NCBI GenBank assembly: GCA_018648265.1
Contig: JABGRN010000040.1
Span: forward strand, 1-44,182
DNA length: 44,182 nucleotides
From: Prolixibacteraceae bacterium
GTDB lineage: Bacteria; Bacteroidota; Bacteroidia; Bacteroidales; Prolixibacteraceae
Reading direction: 5' to 3'
Both the position numbers and the translations under genes were made by a program. The notes beneath the pieces are model-generated. The model ran no database searches. It was not told the origin of the DNA and was given only the letters and a program-made list of their open reading frames with translations. Below, in pieces: positions 35,863 through 42,461 of the stretch (positions within the stretch are counted from its first letter, which is position 1; each line of letters opens with the position of its first letter).

Positions 35863-36732
35863 TTAGTTCTGAATAATTTTATCCCAAATGGAATAAAATT
35901 CTTTGCTAATATTTTCTTCAGGAATGTATTCTACAATTGTTTTTCCATGAATCATCGACTCTACCATTTTAGTGTTAAAAGGTAAATTACCTACTAAAGG
36001 AATTTTGTTTTCGATTAGGTAATCTTCTACTTTTTTTGTAACCGATGAATTTAAATCGTATTTGTTGATTACCGCGTAAACCGGAATGTTAAAAGAATTG
36101 ACCAAAACAACCAATCTTTTTGCATCGTGAAGTCCAGAAAGTGTTGGTTCAATAACCAGCAACACTACATCGGTTCCGGTTACTGAAGCAATTGCAGAAC
36201 ATCCAATTCCCGGAGGGCCATCGTTGATAATAAAATCAGCTTTTATATCGGTTGCAATTTCTTTTGCTTTTCGCCTGACTTCGGTAACCAGTTTCCCAGA
36301 GTTTTCTTCACCCGGTCCCATTTTTGCGTGAACTAATTTTCCAAATCGTGTTTCTGAAACATACCAAAAGTTGTTGTTGTTATGAATCGATTCAATGGCA
36401 TTTTCAGGACAAACACGTTCGCACAAACGGCAACCTTCACATTGAAATGGATTCACTTCCAACTGTTCAGAGGAATTTGGATGAATGGCATCGAAGTGAC
36501 AGTGTTCAACACATAACCCGCAATTGGTACATACTTCGGGGTCGATTACAGCAACTGTACCGCTATCGAAATCGTAGGTTTCTTTTATTTCAGGATTAAA
36601 GATAAGGTGCAAATCAGCAGCATCAACATCGTTGTCGCAGAACACTGCATTTTTTGCAACGGATGCAATTGCCGCAGCCACACTTGTTTTTCCTGCACCT
36701 CCTTTACCGCTTAAAATGGTAATTTCCTTCAT
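35863..36732 (-). CDS. MinD-family ATPase with two 4Fe-4S motifs, copy 1
   Basis: A 289-residue P-loop ATPase of the MinD/Mrp/NifH superfamily with a bacterial-ferredoxin insert (COG1149 type). The deviant Walker A is LSGKGGAGKTSVAA (residues 7-20), and a second nucleotide region is FIINDGPPGIGCSA. The insert has Cys68, 71, 74, 78 and Cys98, 101, 104, 108, two complete CxxCxxCxxxC sets. Such proteins occur as tandem pairs in many anaerobes near NifX-like genes; the function is not established, probably ATP-driven delivery or reduction of Fe-S or metal clusters. It precedes the fusion gene and is the paralogue of the next ATPase. Confidence 0.88.
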   Translation of the reverse strand: MKEITILSGKGGAGKTSVAAAIASVAKNAVFCDNDVDAADLHLIFNPEIKETYDFDSGTVAVIDPEVCTNCGLCVEHCHFDAIHPNSSEQLEVNPFQCEGCRLCERVCPENAIESIHNNNNFWYVSETRFGKLVHAKMGPGEENSGKLVTEVRRKAKEIATDIKADFIINDGPPGIGCSAIASVTGTDVVLLVIEPTLSGLHDAKRLVVLVNSFNIPVYAVINKYDLNSSVTKKVEDYLIENKIPLVGNLPFNTKMVESMIHGKTIVEYIPEENISKEFYSIWDKIIQN

Positions 36733-36762
36733 CTATTCAATTTTTATTTAAATTATAATTTT

Positions 36763-36834
36763 CACCCCTGTCGCTCTTTCAGAGCTCCTATCCCCTTTGG
36801 GGGGACAATCGAAGCAAAGCGAAGATGGGGGGTG
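36763..36834. repeat. Branched palindromic repeat between the ATPase genes
   Basis: An outer CACCCC/GGGGTG pair (36763-36768/36829-36834) encloses two hairpins, GCTCT/AGAGC (36773-36777/36781-36785) and TCCCC/GGGGGGA (36791-36795/36799-36805). It occupies most of the 148-bp gap between the two MinD-type ATPase genes. On RNA it could fold as a multibranch structure. It is probably one more of the dispersed palindromic repeats. Confidence 0.45.
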
Positions 36835-36880
36835 TTTATTATAACCATCTGTTTATCAATGTTATTCTTCCATTCTCGTT

Positions 36881-37750
36881 TCATGATGGCAAATTCTTAC
36901 TCATTAACTCTTCTGCAATATCCATGTAAGTGCCTTCAATTTCTGCTGGTATATTTTCGAAAATTTTCCCCGATGCATAATTGGCAGCATATTCTTTTAC
37001 AAAAGGAATATCGCTTAAGAATTCAATATTTTGTTTGTTGAGATAGCTGTACACATCATCAGAACCCAATCCGGCTTTGTTTACAATTACACCAAATGGT
37101 TTTTTCAAATCTTTTAGTAATTCAACGGTAATTTTCAGGTCGTGCAATCCAAACGGCGTTGGCTCGGTAACCAAAACAATATAATCCACGTCTGAAACCG
37201 TTTCAACCACCGGGCAACTTGTTCCTGGAGGCGCATCAAAAATTATTGTAGAATTATTTTGCGACACCTCTTTTTTAACTTCTTTAATTAACGAGGTTTG
37301 CATGGCTGAACCTATTTCTAAACGGCCTTCTATTAAGCCATTTCCAATACCTGTATCGAAATGAGAAATTACGCCCAGTGGTTGAGGATATTCTGTAATG
37401 GCATCAAATTCGCAGGCAACACTACATGCACCGCACGAATGACAGAGGTCGTTATTCACTTCTGCAAACTCAAGGTTTTTAACAATTGTAATTGCGTTAA
37501 ACTCACACCAGTCGGCGCATTTATGGCAAAATGTACATTTTGTTGTGTCAATTTTCGGAATAAGCTGATGTACTTCTTTTTTTTCTATCAGTTTCGGGTT
37601 ATCAAAAAAAATGGCATCGTTTGGTTCTTCAACATCACAATCTACCAATCGAATATTTTTATCAAAAAATTTTCCAATTGTTCGGTACAGATTTACCGAA
37701 ACGGTTGTTTTTCCTGTACCACCTTTCCCACTTGCTACTGCAATCTTCAT
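36881..37750 (-). CDS. MinD-family ATPase with two 4Fe-4S motifs, copy 2
   Basis: Paralogue of copy 1, also 289 residues: Walker A VASGKGGTGKTTVSVN (residues 5-20), IIFDAPPGTSCPVVET in the second nucleotide region, and Cys72, 75, 78, 82 with Cys102, 105, 108, 112 for two 4Fe-4S clusters. Its ATG shares ATGA with the TGA stop of the trmO-like gene, a 4-nt overlap that implies coupled translation. The pair of unlike copies suggests a heterodimer in which each partner contributes an ATP site and Fe-S clusters; this is inference. Confidence 0.88.
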   Translation of the reverse strand: MKIAVASGKGGTGKTTVSVNLYRTIGKFFDKNIRLVDCDVEEPNDAIFFDNPKLIEKKEVHQLIPKIDTTKCTFCHKCADWCEFNAITIVKNLEFAEVNNDLCHSCGACSVACEFDAITEYPQPLGVISHFDTGIGNGLIEGRLEIGSAMQTSLIKEVKKEVSQNNSTIIFDAPPGTSCPVVETVSDVDYIVLVTEPTPFGLHDLKITVELLKDLKKPFGVIVNKAGLGSDDVYSYLNKQNIEFLSDIPFVKEYAANYASGKIFENIPAEIEGTYMDIAEELMSKNLPS

Positions 37751-38232
37751 TGTTTGTTTAATATTGTTTCATCGGGAATATTCCCATTTGCAAAATGCTT
37801 GTCAACCCAGCCCGATTTTACATTTTCCCTGTTATCAAAGTGTTTTATAAAAGGTTTAATATCAAGGAGGGGAGTGCCGTCGAAAATATCGACCTGAGAA
37901 AAAAACAATTTGTTTTTAATTATATTTTTAATTTTTACTACTGAAAAACCAATTTTGTTGGGACGGTGTGGACTGCGAATTGCAAAAATCCCGTGCTCAA
38001 CAGATTCAAGAAAAGGTTTGGATTTAATTTCTTCTTTTGTAGATTTATGAAAATGATAAATTAAAATTGCATGGCTAAATCCGTCAAGATGTAATAATCC
38101 ATCGGAATACTTGTTGTGCAAAACACAACAACCTTCCACGCTATCCTTAAAACGCCCCTGAATTGGAATATTTTTTAGCGATTTGTATGGTGTATTAATT
38201 ATTCCGATTGGATATAAAATTATATCCTCCAT
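37747..38232 (-). CDS. trmO: TrmO-type tRNA m6t6A37 methyltransferase
   Basis: Matches the UPF0066/TrmO family, which methylates N6-threonylcarbamoyladenosine at position 37 of tRNA-Thr in E. coli. The start YPIGIINTPYKSLKNIPIQGRF, the centre SVEHGIFAIRSPHRPNKIGFSVVKI and the end IFDGTPLLDIKPFI are the conserved blocks. At 161 residues it is the short form lacking a C-terminal extension. I chose the ATG at 38232, 2 bp after the NifX-like gene; a TTG at 38247 would overlap that gene. In anaerobes this family is often next to NifX-like and MinD-type genes, so another substrate is possible here. Confidence 0.85.
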   Translation of the reverse strand: MEDIILYPIGIINTPYKSLKNIPIQGRFKDSVEGCCVLHNKYSDGLLHLDGFSHAILIYHFHKSTKEEIKSKPFLESVEHGIFAIRSPHRPNKIGFSVVKIKNIIKNKLFFSQVDIFDGTPLLDIKPFIKHFDNRENVKSGWVDKHFANGNIPDETILNKQ

Positions 38233-38234
38233 TT

Positions 38235-38567
38235 TTAATGGGTACAAAGGTTGTCTCCAGTATCAAGCTGATTGTTCAAATAATTTTCAACTAACTCTTT
38301 GGAGGTTCCAGTGGCAACTCCCATAAAAACTTCAATATTATTTTGTGCAAACAAATTTTGTGCTTGTTGTCCCATGCCACCTGCAATAATTACCTCAACA
38401 CCCTTTTCTGCTAAAAATCTTGGGTAGGCTCCCGGTTGATGTACCGGAGGTGTAAGCATTTCTTCACTTATCACTTTATTATCTTTTGTTTCAACAACAG
38501 CAAATTTTTCACAATGACCAAAATGTGCTGTTATCTGGCCATTTAACATTGGAATAGCAAACTTCAT
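38235..38567 (-). CDS. NifX-like protein (110 residues)
   Basis: Dinitrogenase iron-molybdenum cofactor biosynthesis fold: MKFAIPMLNGQITAHFGHCEKFAVVE at the N-terminus, with His and Cys in the cofactor-facing position, then EVIIAGGMGQQAQNLF, the GGMG loop of the family, and the short tail GDNLCTH, a variant of the C-terminal Cys-His tail seen in many such proteins. It presumably binds an Fe-S or metal-sulfide unit in the cytoplasm. It is 35 bp after the cupin gene and 2 bp before trmO. No nitrogenase genes are present, so the recipient of the cofactor is unknown. Confidence 0.88.
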   Translation of the reverse strand: MKFAIPMLNGQITAHFGHCEKFAVVETKDNKVISEEMLTPPVHQPGAYPRFLAEKGVEVIIAGGMGQQAQNLFAQNNIEVFMGVATGTSKELVENYLNNQLDTGDNLCTH

Positions 38568-38602
38568 ATTACTTTCTTTTAAATTGGGTTATAAAATATA
38601 TT

Positions 38603-38929
38603 TTATTGTTTTTGTTTGTATGGATCCCAAACTACTAAAATTAAAGCTCCGTTTTCCGATTCGAAGGGACCATGATCTTCATGTGCCGCAATAAGTTGAT
38701 AGGAACCAGCAGGATAATTATTCCCTTTACTTGAATAGGAACCTTCTAAAACAAAATGTTGTTCTGTGGTGATGTGTGAATGTGGATCCATTTTAAATCC
38801 TTTTGGAAACTTAAGCAATATTGTTTTTGCACTGTTTTCGTCGCGCAAAACTTTTCTGAGTGTACCATTGGGATAATTATCAGCTTGTTCCCAACCTTTT
38901 TCGTTGAATACGTTCATTAAATTTTTCAT
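38603..38929 (-). CDS. Small cupin-domain protein
   Basis: A 108-residue single-cupin protein. The metal-binding motifs are visible as GFKMDPHSHITTEQHFVLEGSY (two His, Glu/Gln, His) and a later AAHEDHGPFESE. It is cytoplasmic. The ATG at 38929 has AAGGAGG nine nt upstream, unusually strong for Bacteroidota, which decides this start over the Met four codons later. Single cupins of this type bind Fe, Mn or Ni and act as small dioxygenases or sensors; the ligand here is unknown. It lies between the zinc-ribbon and NifX-like genes of the metal/redox run. Confidence 0.8.
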   Translation of the reverse strand: MKNLMNVFNEKGWEQADNYPNGTLRKVLRDENSAKTILLKFPKGFKMDPHSHITTEQHFVLEGSYSSKGNNYPAGSYQLIAAHEDHGPFESENGALILVVWDPYKQKQ

Positions 38930-38938
38930 GATTATATC

Positions 38939-38945
38939 CTCCTTG
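38939..38945 (-). promoter_or_regulatory. Strong Shine-Dalgarno for the cupin gene
   Basis: AAGGAGG on the minus strand, nine nt before the ATG at 38929. Bacteroidota genes seldom use such sites, so this gene may be translated more strongly than its neighbours. Confidence 0.6.
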
Positions 38946-39022
38946 TTTTAAATTTATTAAAACGAATTATTTTAACTTTTGTTCTCTCTGCTAATATGGG
39001 AGAGGTAGGTTGTCGGGGGATT

Positions 39023-39247
39023 CTATTTCTTATTTAACAACTCTTCGCGCACCATTGTATGCCCACATTTGGGACACTTGATTGTAGTACATTTTTCTCC
39101 GGTTTGATGTGATGCTTTTGCGCCGCATTTAGCACAAACACAATAACCACCTGTGCCAAAAGAACCGCCTTTATTTCTTCCTCGGCCACCGCCTTGGCCT
39201 AAACCACGACCCTGTCCCATGTTTATTCCTTTTCCTGAATTTCTCAT
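39023..39247 (-). CDS. Small Gly-rich zinc-ribbon protein
   Basis: A 74-residue protein with a Gly/Arg-rich N-terminus (GQGRGLGQGGGRGR) and two CxxC pairs, CVCAKCGAKA and CPKCGHTM, with a further Cys (TGEKCTTIK) between. This suggests one zinc ribbon or rubredoxin-like metal site. The Gly-rich part is like that of the neighbouring DUF5320 protein, and proteins of this sort often accompany NifX-like genes in anaerobes. An alternative ATG lies at 39220. The function is unknown. Confidence 0.7.
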   Translation of the reverse strand: MRNSGKGINMGQGRGLGQGGGRGRNKGGSFGTGGYCVCAKCGAKASHQTGEKCTTIKCPKCGHTMVREELLNKK

Positions 39248-39320
39248 TTCTTTTGTTTTTTATTCGATTAACTGAAAGATGGAACAACATTAATTTGAAC
39301 GTGTTCCATCTTTGAAAATC

Positions 39321-39629
39321 TCATTCTCCTTTTGTTTTTGAGAGTTTATCCTCTAACAAAGACAATTGATTTTTGAGTGTATTAATCTCATTTTCTATAA
39401 TTGTCTTGTCCGAAGTCTCAGGGATATTTTCAAAGTTTTGGTTTCGAAATCCATGTCTGAATCCCATTCCACGGTTGTGGGTAAAACCACTGCGAAATCC
39501 TCTACCAAATCCCCTGCCTCCATAAAAACGTTCATCATTTTCAGGATAGTTGTTGCTTGCGCAGGCTCCCATCCTTCTTCCCGTCATCGGACCTTGTCCG
39601 GCGGGCCCTGTTCTGTCAATTCCTGGCAT
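39321..39629 (-). CDS. DUF5320 protein
   Basis: A 102-residue protein that begins PGIDRTGPAGQGPMTGRRMGAC, the hallmark of DUF5320, continues with a Gly-Arg-Phe-rich middle (GGRGFGRGFRSGF) and ends in a coiled coil (ENEINTLKNQLSLLEDKLSK). The family is regularly next to NifX-like proteins and MinD-type Fe-S ATPases, as here, but its role is unknown. The single N-terminal Cys might be a metal ligand. Confidence 0.85.
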   Translation of the reverse strand: MPGIDRTGPAGQGPMTGRRMGACASNNYPENDERFYGGRGFGRGFRSGFTHNRGMGFRHGFRNQNFENIPETSDKTIIENEINTLKNQLSLLEDKLSKTKGE

Positions 39630-39647
39630 CTTGTTTAATTTTAAATG

Positions 39648-40190
39648 TTAAATTCCTAATATTCTGGCATCAATCGTAAAAATTGAATTAATGTCAATTG
39701 TATAATCTGTTAAGAGCAGCTTGTCGGTAACTGCGTTTACCCTCAAAGCTATTTGGTCGTTTTTAACGTATTCTTGCAAATCGTCGTTTGAAGTTTCAAG
39801 TATTATAATATTTCCTGCTTCAGGATCAACTGCTTCGTTCCAGGCAATCAATTTTTCTTCCAGGTTCTCGCTGCTAATGTATATTTTAATAGACTCTAAA
39901 AAACTAAAATCACCATCAATGGGATCTGAAATTTCAAGTTTTATTTGCTTCAACGTAACCTCTTCAATTAAATCTTTTCGTGTATCATTAATTTCGAAAC
40001 TCGATTCGGAGTTGGTTTCTATTTCAGGTGTTGCCAAATTAAAAGGAAGGTTTATTCCAATCAAAGATTCTATAACAACCTGCGAATCATAGTCTAAATC
40101 GAATACTGTGAGTTGATTTATTTTTTCACAACCAGACTGTGTAAATATAATCAGGCCTAAAATGAGGAGATATTTTAACTTTTGTTTCAT
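39648..40190 (-). CDS. Lipoprotein of unknown function
   Basis: From the ATG at 40190, 180 residues with a lipoprotein signal (KYLLILGLIIFTQSGC, Cys21). The upstream alternative start at 40235 would bury the signal and overlap the NifX-like gene. The mature part looks like a beta-rich domain with alternating acidic stretches (EINDTRKDLIEEVTLKQIKLEIS). No family recognised. It is odd as the only exported product in this otherwise cytoplasmic metal/redox run, 25 bp after the first gene and 18 bp before the DUF5320 gene. Confidence 0.7.
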   Translation of the reverse strand: MKQKLKYLLILGLIIFTQSGCEKINQLTVFDLDYDSQVVIESLIGINLPFNLATPEIETNSESSFEINDTRKDLIEEVTLKQIKLEISDPIDGDFSFLESIKIYISSENLEEKLIAWNEAVDPEAGNIIILETSNDDLQEYVKNDQIALRVNAVTDKLLLTDYTIDINSIFTIDARILGI

Positions 40191-40215
40191 CTCATCCAAA
40201 CAATATAGATATATT

Positions 40216-40533
40216 TTAGTTTTGAATTTTGTCAATTATTTCCTGAACAGTTTTACTCCCTTCATCCATAATAATCATTTGCACTTTGAAACGCTCTAAC
40301 AGAGATTTTGCTTTTGGACCAAAGTCGCCGGAAATTACTTTTTTTACTCCCAGCTCGGCTACTGTTTCAGCAGTTTTTGTACCGGCCCCTCCTTGTGCAT
40401 TCATATTTTCATTCTCAATGAAATCAGTTTCATTTGTTTCCGGATTATATACACAAAACCATGCAGCCCGACCAAACCTTAAGTCGAACTTCGATTTTAG
40501 ATTATTACCTGTTGATGTAATTAACATTTTCAT
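40216..40533 (-). CDS. NifX-like protein (105 residues), first gene of the run
   Basis: Same fold as the genes at 26892 and 38235: KMLITSTGNNLKSKFDLRFGRAAWFCVYN, then GAGTKTAETVAELGVKKVISGDFGPKAKSLLE. The Cys is in the second strand rather than next to a His. It has a well-matched promoter upstream and starts the long minus-strand run ending at 31496. Alternative ATG two codons downstream. Confidence 0.88.
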   Translation of the reverse strand: MKMLITSTGNNLKSKFDLRFGRAAWFCVYNPETNETDFIENENMNAQGGAGTKTAETVAELGVKKVISGDFGPKAKSLLERFKVQMIIMDEGSKTVQEIIDKIQN

Positions 40534-40613
40534 TATTTTTTTATTTTAAATTATTGCAATTTGATTTGTTTACTTTTATAAAGTATCTTGTTTACATAAC
40601 TTATAATCAGGTA

Positions 40614-40645
40614 CAAATTTAGAATAAAAAATTCAGTCAAACAAA
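40614..40645 (-). promoter_or_regulatory. Bacteroidota-type promoter for the metal/redox run
   Basis: On the minus strand TTTG (40645-40642) is followed after 20 nt by TAAATTTG (40621-40614), a near-ideal TTTG-N20-TAnnTTTG promoter. Initiation near 40607 leaves a 5' leader of about 70 nt before the NifX-like gene at 40533. Confidence 0.6.
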
Positions 40646-40763
40646 CTTTTAATGAACAAATGTTTAATAATTATGTCTATCCAAAGTTTAAAAACGCAAA
40701 AATTTTATATGAGTTTTCGATACAATAAAATTTGGGTTGTTTTATTTATTATCTCAGGAAAAG

Positions 40764-40793
40764 TTTCAGCATTTATAAAAATCGTTAAATTTG
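40764..40793 (+). promoter_or_regulatory. Promoter for the tRNA-Pro gene
   Basis: TAAATTTG (40786-40793) matches TAnnTTTG, with TTTC (40764-40767) 18 nt upstream as a weak -33 element. Initiation near 40800 gives a short leader of about 28 nt before the tRNA. Confidence 0.45.
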
Positions 40794-40827
40794 CAGCACC
40801 TATAAAATGAGGTTAAAATAAATTAAA

Positions 40828-40901
40828 CGGGGTATAGCGCAGCCCGGTAGCGCGCGTCGTTCGGGACGACGAGGTCGTCGGTTCAAATCCGGCTACCCCG
40901 A
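40828..40901 (+). tRNA. tRNA-Pro (anticodon CGG)
   Basis: Folds as a full cloverleaf: acceptor CGGGGTA/TACCCCG, D arm GCGC...GCGC, anticodon stem CGTCG/CGACG with loop TTCGGGA (anticodon CGG, reading CCG proline codons), T arm GTCGG/CCGGC with loop TTCAAAT, discriminator A. The CCA end is not encoded (the gene is followed by CAATT). Its 3' end borders a mobile element, as tRNA genes often serve as integration sites. Confidence 0.96.
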
Positions 40902-40925
40902 CAATTAAAGGAATTAAACGTTTGA

Positions 40926-40980
40926 TTATCAGCCTAATCTTTTTTTTATTGCCCGACATTTGCCCGACAATATCAGGAAC
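40926..40980 (-). pseudogene. Possible tyrosine-recombinase C-terminal relic
   Basis: On the minus strand, just after a TGA at 40983-40981, the frame reads VPDIVGQMSGNKKKIRLIIK and runs straight towards the tRNA. The VGQMSG stretch resembles the tail of Bacteroidota phage-type integrases, as I recall them. There is no start or upstream domain, so at most it is a remnant. The same bases contain a 10-bp direct repeat TTGCCCGACA (40949-40958, 40960-40969). Confidence 0.3.
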
Positions 40981-41064
40981 TCACCGTTTTTCAGGTGTTT
41001 TTAACCAAAATAAAATGATTACATTTGAACAACCTTTTTATATTGATAATAGGGTTAAAAGTTC

Positions 41065-41100
41065 AAAAAGGCAATAACATTTATTTGATGTTGCCTTTTT
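41065..41100. terminator. Hairpin terminator at the left end of the element
   Basis: AAAAAGGCAA (41065-41074) and TTGCCTTTTT (41091-41100) form a perfect 10-bp stem with a 16-nt loop, ending in T-runs on both strands. It lies just after the stop of the gene at 41106, and would end transcription of the element before it reaches the tRNA region. Confidence 0.7.
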
Positions 41101-41105
41101 TGAAA

Positions 41106-41405
41106 TTAAATCCCACCAATAGAAAAAAGTGCTGCTAATATTCCAACAATGAAGCAAATAAGAATTATTACTTTAATCGTTTTTAATTGTGATTCAATAT
41201 TTTTTAAAGTAGTTCTTAGAAAGTATTTCTGCATAATTTCAAATTCTGGGGAATCGTTTATTTCTTTTGCTAATTTATTTACATCCTGATCCTCATTTTT
41301 TTCTTTTATTTGAATAATTTCATCTTTGAACAGTTTGTAATTATCAAATCTCATTACTTTGTCGAAGTGTAATAATACATAAGAAGTTAATGCTTGTTTG
41401 GTCAT
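41106..41405 (-). CDS. Small protein with C-terminal membrane anchor
   Basis: From the ATG at 41405, 99 residues: a charged helical N-terminal part (IQIKEKNEDQDVNKLAKEIND) and a C-terminal hydrophobic helix IKVIILICFIVGILAALFSIG with nothing after it but two residues. A TTG start at 41447 is possible but less likely. Family unknown. A tail-anchored helical protein at the end of a mobile-element gene run could act at the inner membrane. Confidence 0.6.
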   Translation of the reverse strand: MTKQALTSYVLLHFDKVMRFDNYKLFKDEIIQIKEKNEDQDVNKLAKEINDSPEFEIMQKYFLRTTLKNIESQLKTIKVIILICFIVGILAALFSIGGI

Positions 41406-41512
41406 AACGATAGTTTTAAGGTAAATATTTATTTGAATTTTAACCAAATATAAGCCATTACAACCAATATGTTAGCCTCTCTGGTTAAAAATATGGAAAA
41501 TAAGGTTGGAAT

Positions 41513-41538
41513 AAAAAAGCCTCTTTAACAGGCACTTT
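41513..41538 (-). terminator. Rho-independent terminator within the element
   Basis: On the minus strand GCCT-GTTAAAG-AGGC is followed directly by TTTTTT (41518-41513), with A-rich bases before the stem. It lies 20 bp after the stop at 41559 and separates the gene at 41106 from the upstream run. Confidence 0.6.
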
Positions 41539-41558
41539 TCATAAAACTTTTGGGGAAT

Positions 41559-41774
41559 TTATTTAAAACTAATTCCAAAGATTGTTTGTCCAAGTTTATT
41601 GTAAATTTCCTTTAACGATTCAATTTCTTTCTGCCTTTCAGTTAATTCAACTCCCTCATGCTGAAATGTTACAGGTGCAGGAAAACCAATTTTCAGAACA
41701 GAATTAAATTGTTCATTTGTAATTTCATTATTAAAATATAGTTCTAATAATTTAATCCTGGCTTGTCTATCCAT
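41559..41774 (-). CDS. Small helical protein of the mobile element
   Basis: A 71-residue protein, mostly helical, with no signal: RIKLLELYFNNEITNEQFNSVLKIGF at the start resembles a short-helix DNA- or protein-binding segment, and ELTERQKEIESLKEIYNKLG is a likely amphipathic helix. I do not recognise a family. It follows the preceding gene by 3 bp, so it is translated in the same run. Confidence 0.6.
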   Translation of the reverse strand: MDRQARIKLLELYFNNEITNEQFNSVLKIGFPAPVTFQHEGVELTERQKEIESLKEIYNKLGQTIFGISFK

Positions 41775-41777
41775 ATC

Positions 41778-42068
41778 TTAAATATTTTTGATTCTTTCTA
41801 TTAATGATTTTAATTCCACATCTGTTAAACTTTCAAAATCAATAGAATTTGATAATGTTGTACTTTGCAATTTAGGAACTACAAATTCCGATAACCTGAT
41901 TATGAAGTTTAAAGCCTTATCGGGGTTTTCCTTTGAAACAATCTTTAACCAATTTTCCACATTTGAAAAGTTATTTTCAATTAATTTCTGATAAACCTCT
42001 CTAATCTCACAAGTTAATTTATTTGGTGTTCCTAATTCCCTGCCACCTGTTTTTTTTCCCTTTGCCAT
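41778..42068 (-). CDS. GGRxxGTPNK-motif small protein, copy 2
   Basis: A 96-residue protein that begins MAKGKKTGGRELGTPNKLT, the basic N-terminal motif of DUF5681-like and small-terminase-like phage proteins (GGRxxGTPNK), followed by a helical body (EIREVYQKLIENNFSNVENWLKIV). The first 19 residues are identical to those of the next gene (42092), while the rest has diverged. A DNA-binding role is likely from the basic motif; packaging is possible but not supported by other genes here. Confidence 0.7.
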   Translation of the reverse strand: MAKGKKTGGRELGTPNKLTCEIREVYQKLIENNFSNVENWLKIVSKENPDKALNFIIRLSEFVVPKLQSTTLSNSIDFESLTDVELKSLIERIKNI

Positions 42069-42076
42069 TTGTTAAT
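42013..42076. repeat. 64-bp direct repeat, copy A
   Basis: Covers the 5' end of the gene at 41778 and the bases before its ATG. It matches 42312-42375 over 64 bp with one T/C difference. The conservation is much higher than in the rest of the two genes. Confidence 0.85.
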
Positions 42077-42091
42077 TTTAAAGTTAACATA

Positions 42092-42367
42092 CTAATTGTC
42101 TGGAAATTGTTTCGATACATTTTTATATACAATCGTTTTGGGTTCATTTATAATTGCTTCTAATTGTGTTGCTTGCAACCGGGGCAAAGAATAATGGAGT
42201 AGCTTTTCAAATAATGCAATCCTTTTTTCAGGTTCTAAGTCTATAAAGTCATTTTCAATCTGTTCCCAGTTATCAGTTAAAAATTCACTTATTCTTTTTC
42301 TTAATTCAGAGGTTAATTTATTTGGTGTCCCTAATTCCCTGCCACCTGTTTTTTTTCCCTTTGCCAT
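42092..42367 (-). CDS. GGRxxGTPNK-motif small protein, copy 1
   Basis: A 91-residue paralogue of the gene at 41778 with the same first 19 residues and an otherwise different helical body (ELRKRISEFLTDNWEQIENDFIDLEPEKRIALFEKLLHY). The shared layout (basic motif, then helices ending in LPRLQAT or VPKLQST) shows descent from one gene. It is 23 bp upstream of copy 2. A role in DNA binding is likely. Confidence 0.7.
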   Translation of the reverse strand: MAKGKKTGGRELGTPNKLTSELRKRISEFLTDNWEQIENDFIDLEPEKRIALFEKLLHYSLPRLQATQLEAIINEPKTIVYKNVSKQFPDN

Positions 42368-42375
42368 TTGTTAAT
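42312..42375. repeat. 64-bp direct repeat, copy B
   Basis: Partner of 42013-42076 with a single mismatch, covering the start and leader of the gene at 42092. Confidence 0.85.
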
Positions 42376-42419
42376 ATTTTAAAGTCAAATATCTATTTTA
42401 CTCTACTTTAGATAATACC

Positions 42420-42453
42420 CGGTTACAAATTCAATGTACAAAACACATCTTAA
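42420..42453. repeat. 34-bp imperfect repeat downstream of Rep, copy A
   Basis: CGGTTACAAA, nine variable bases, then CAAAACACATCTTAA. It matches 43392-43425 at both ends with equal spacing. It lies beyond the Rep stop (42462) and in the leader of the gene at 42092. Confidence 0.65.
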
Positions 42454-42461
42454 TTTAGAGG

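Noticed and set aside
26892-40533. Nitrogen fixation cluster
   Set aside because: Three NifX-like proteins and NifH-like folds are present, but there is no nifHDK, nifE/N or NifB-type gene. The ATPases carry ferredoxin inserts and are not NifH, and the radical SAM protein lacks the NifB layout.
40815-40980. Minus-strand protein reading through the tRNA (VGVAGFEPTTSSSRTTRATG)
   Set aside because: This is the translation of the tRNA gene in antisense, a common false call; no start codon or leader supports a gene.
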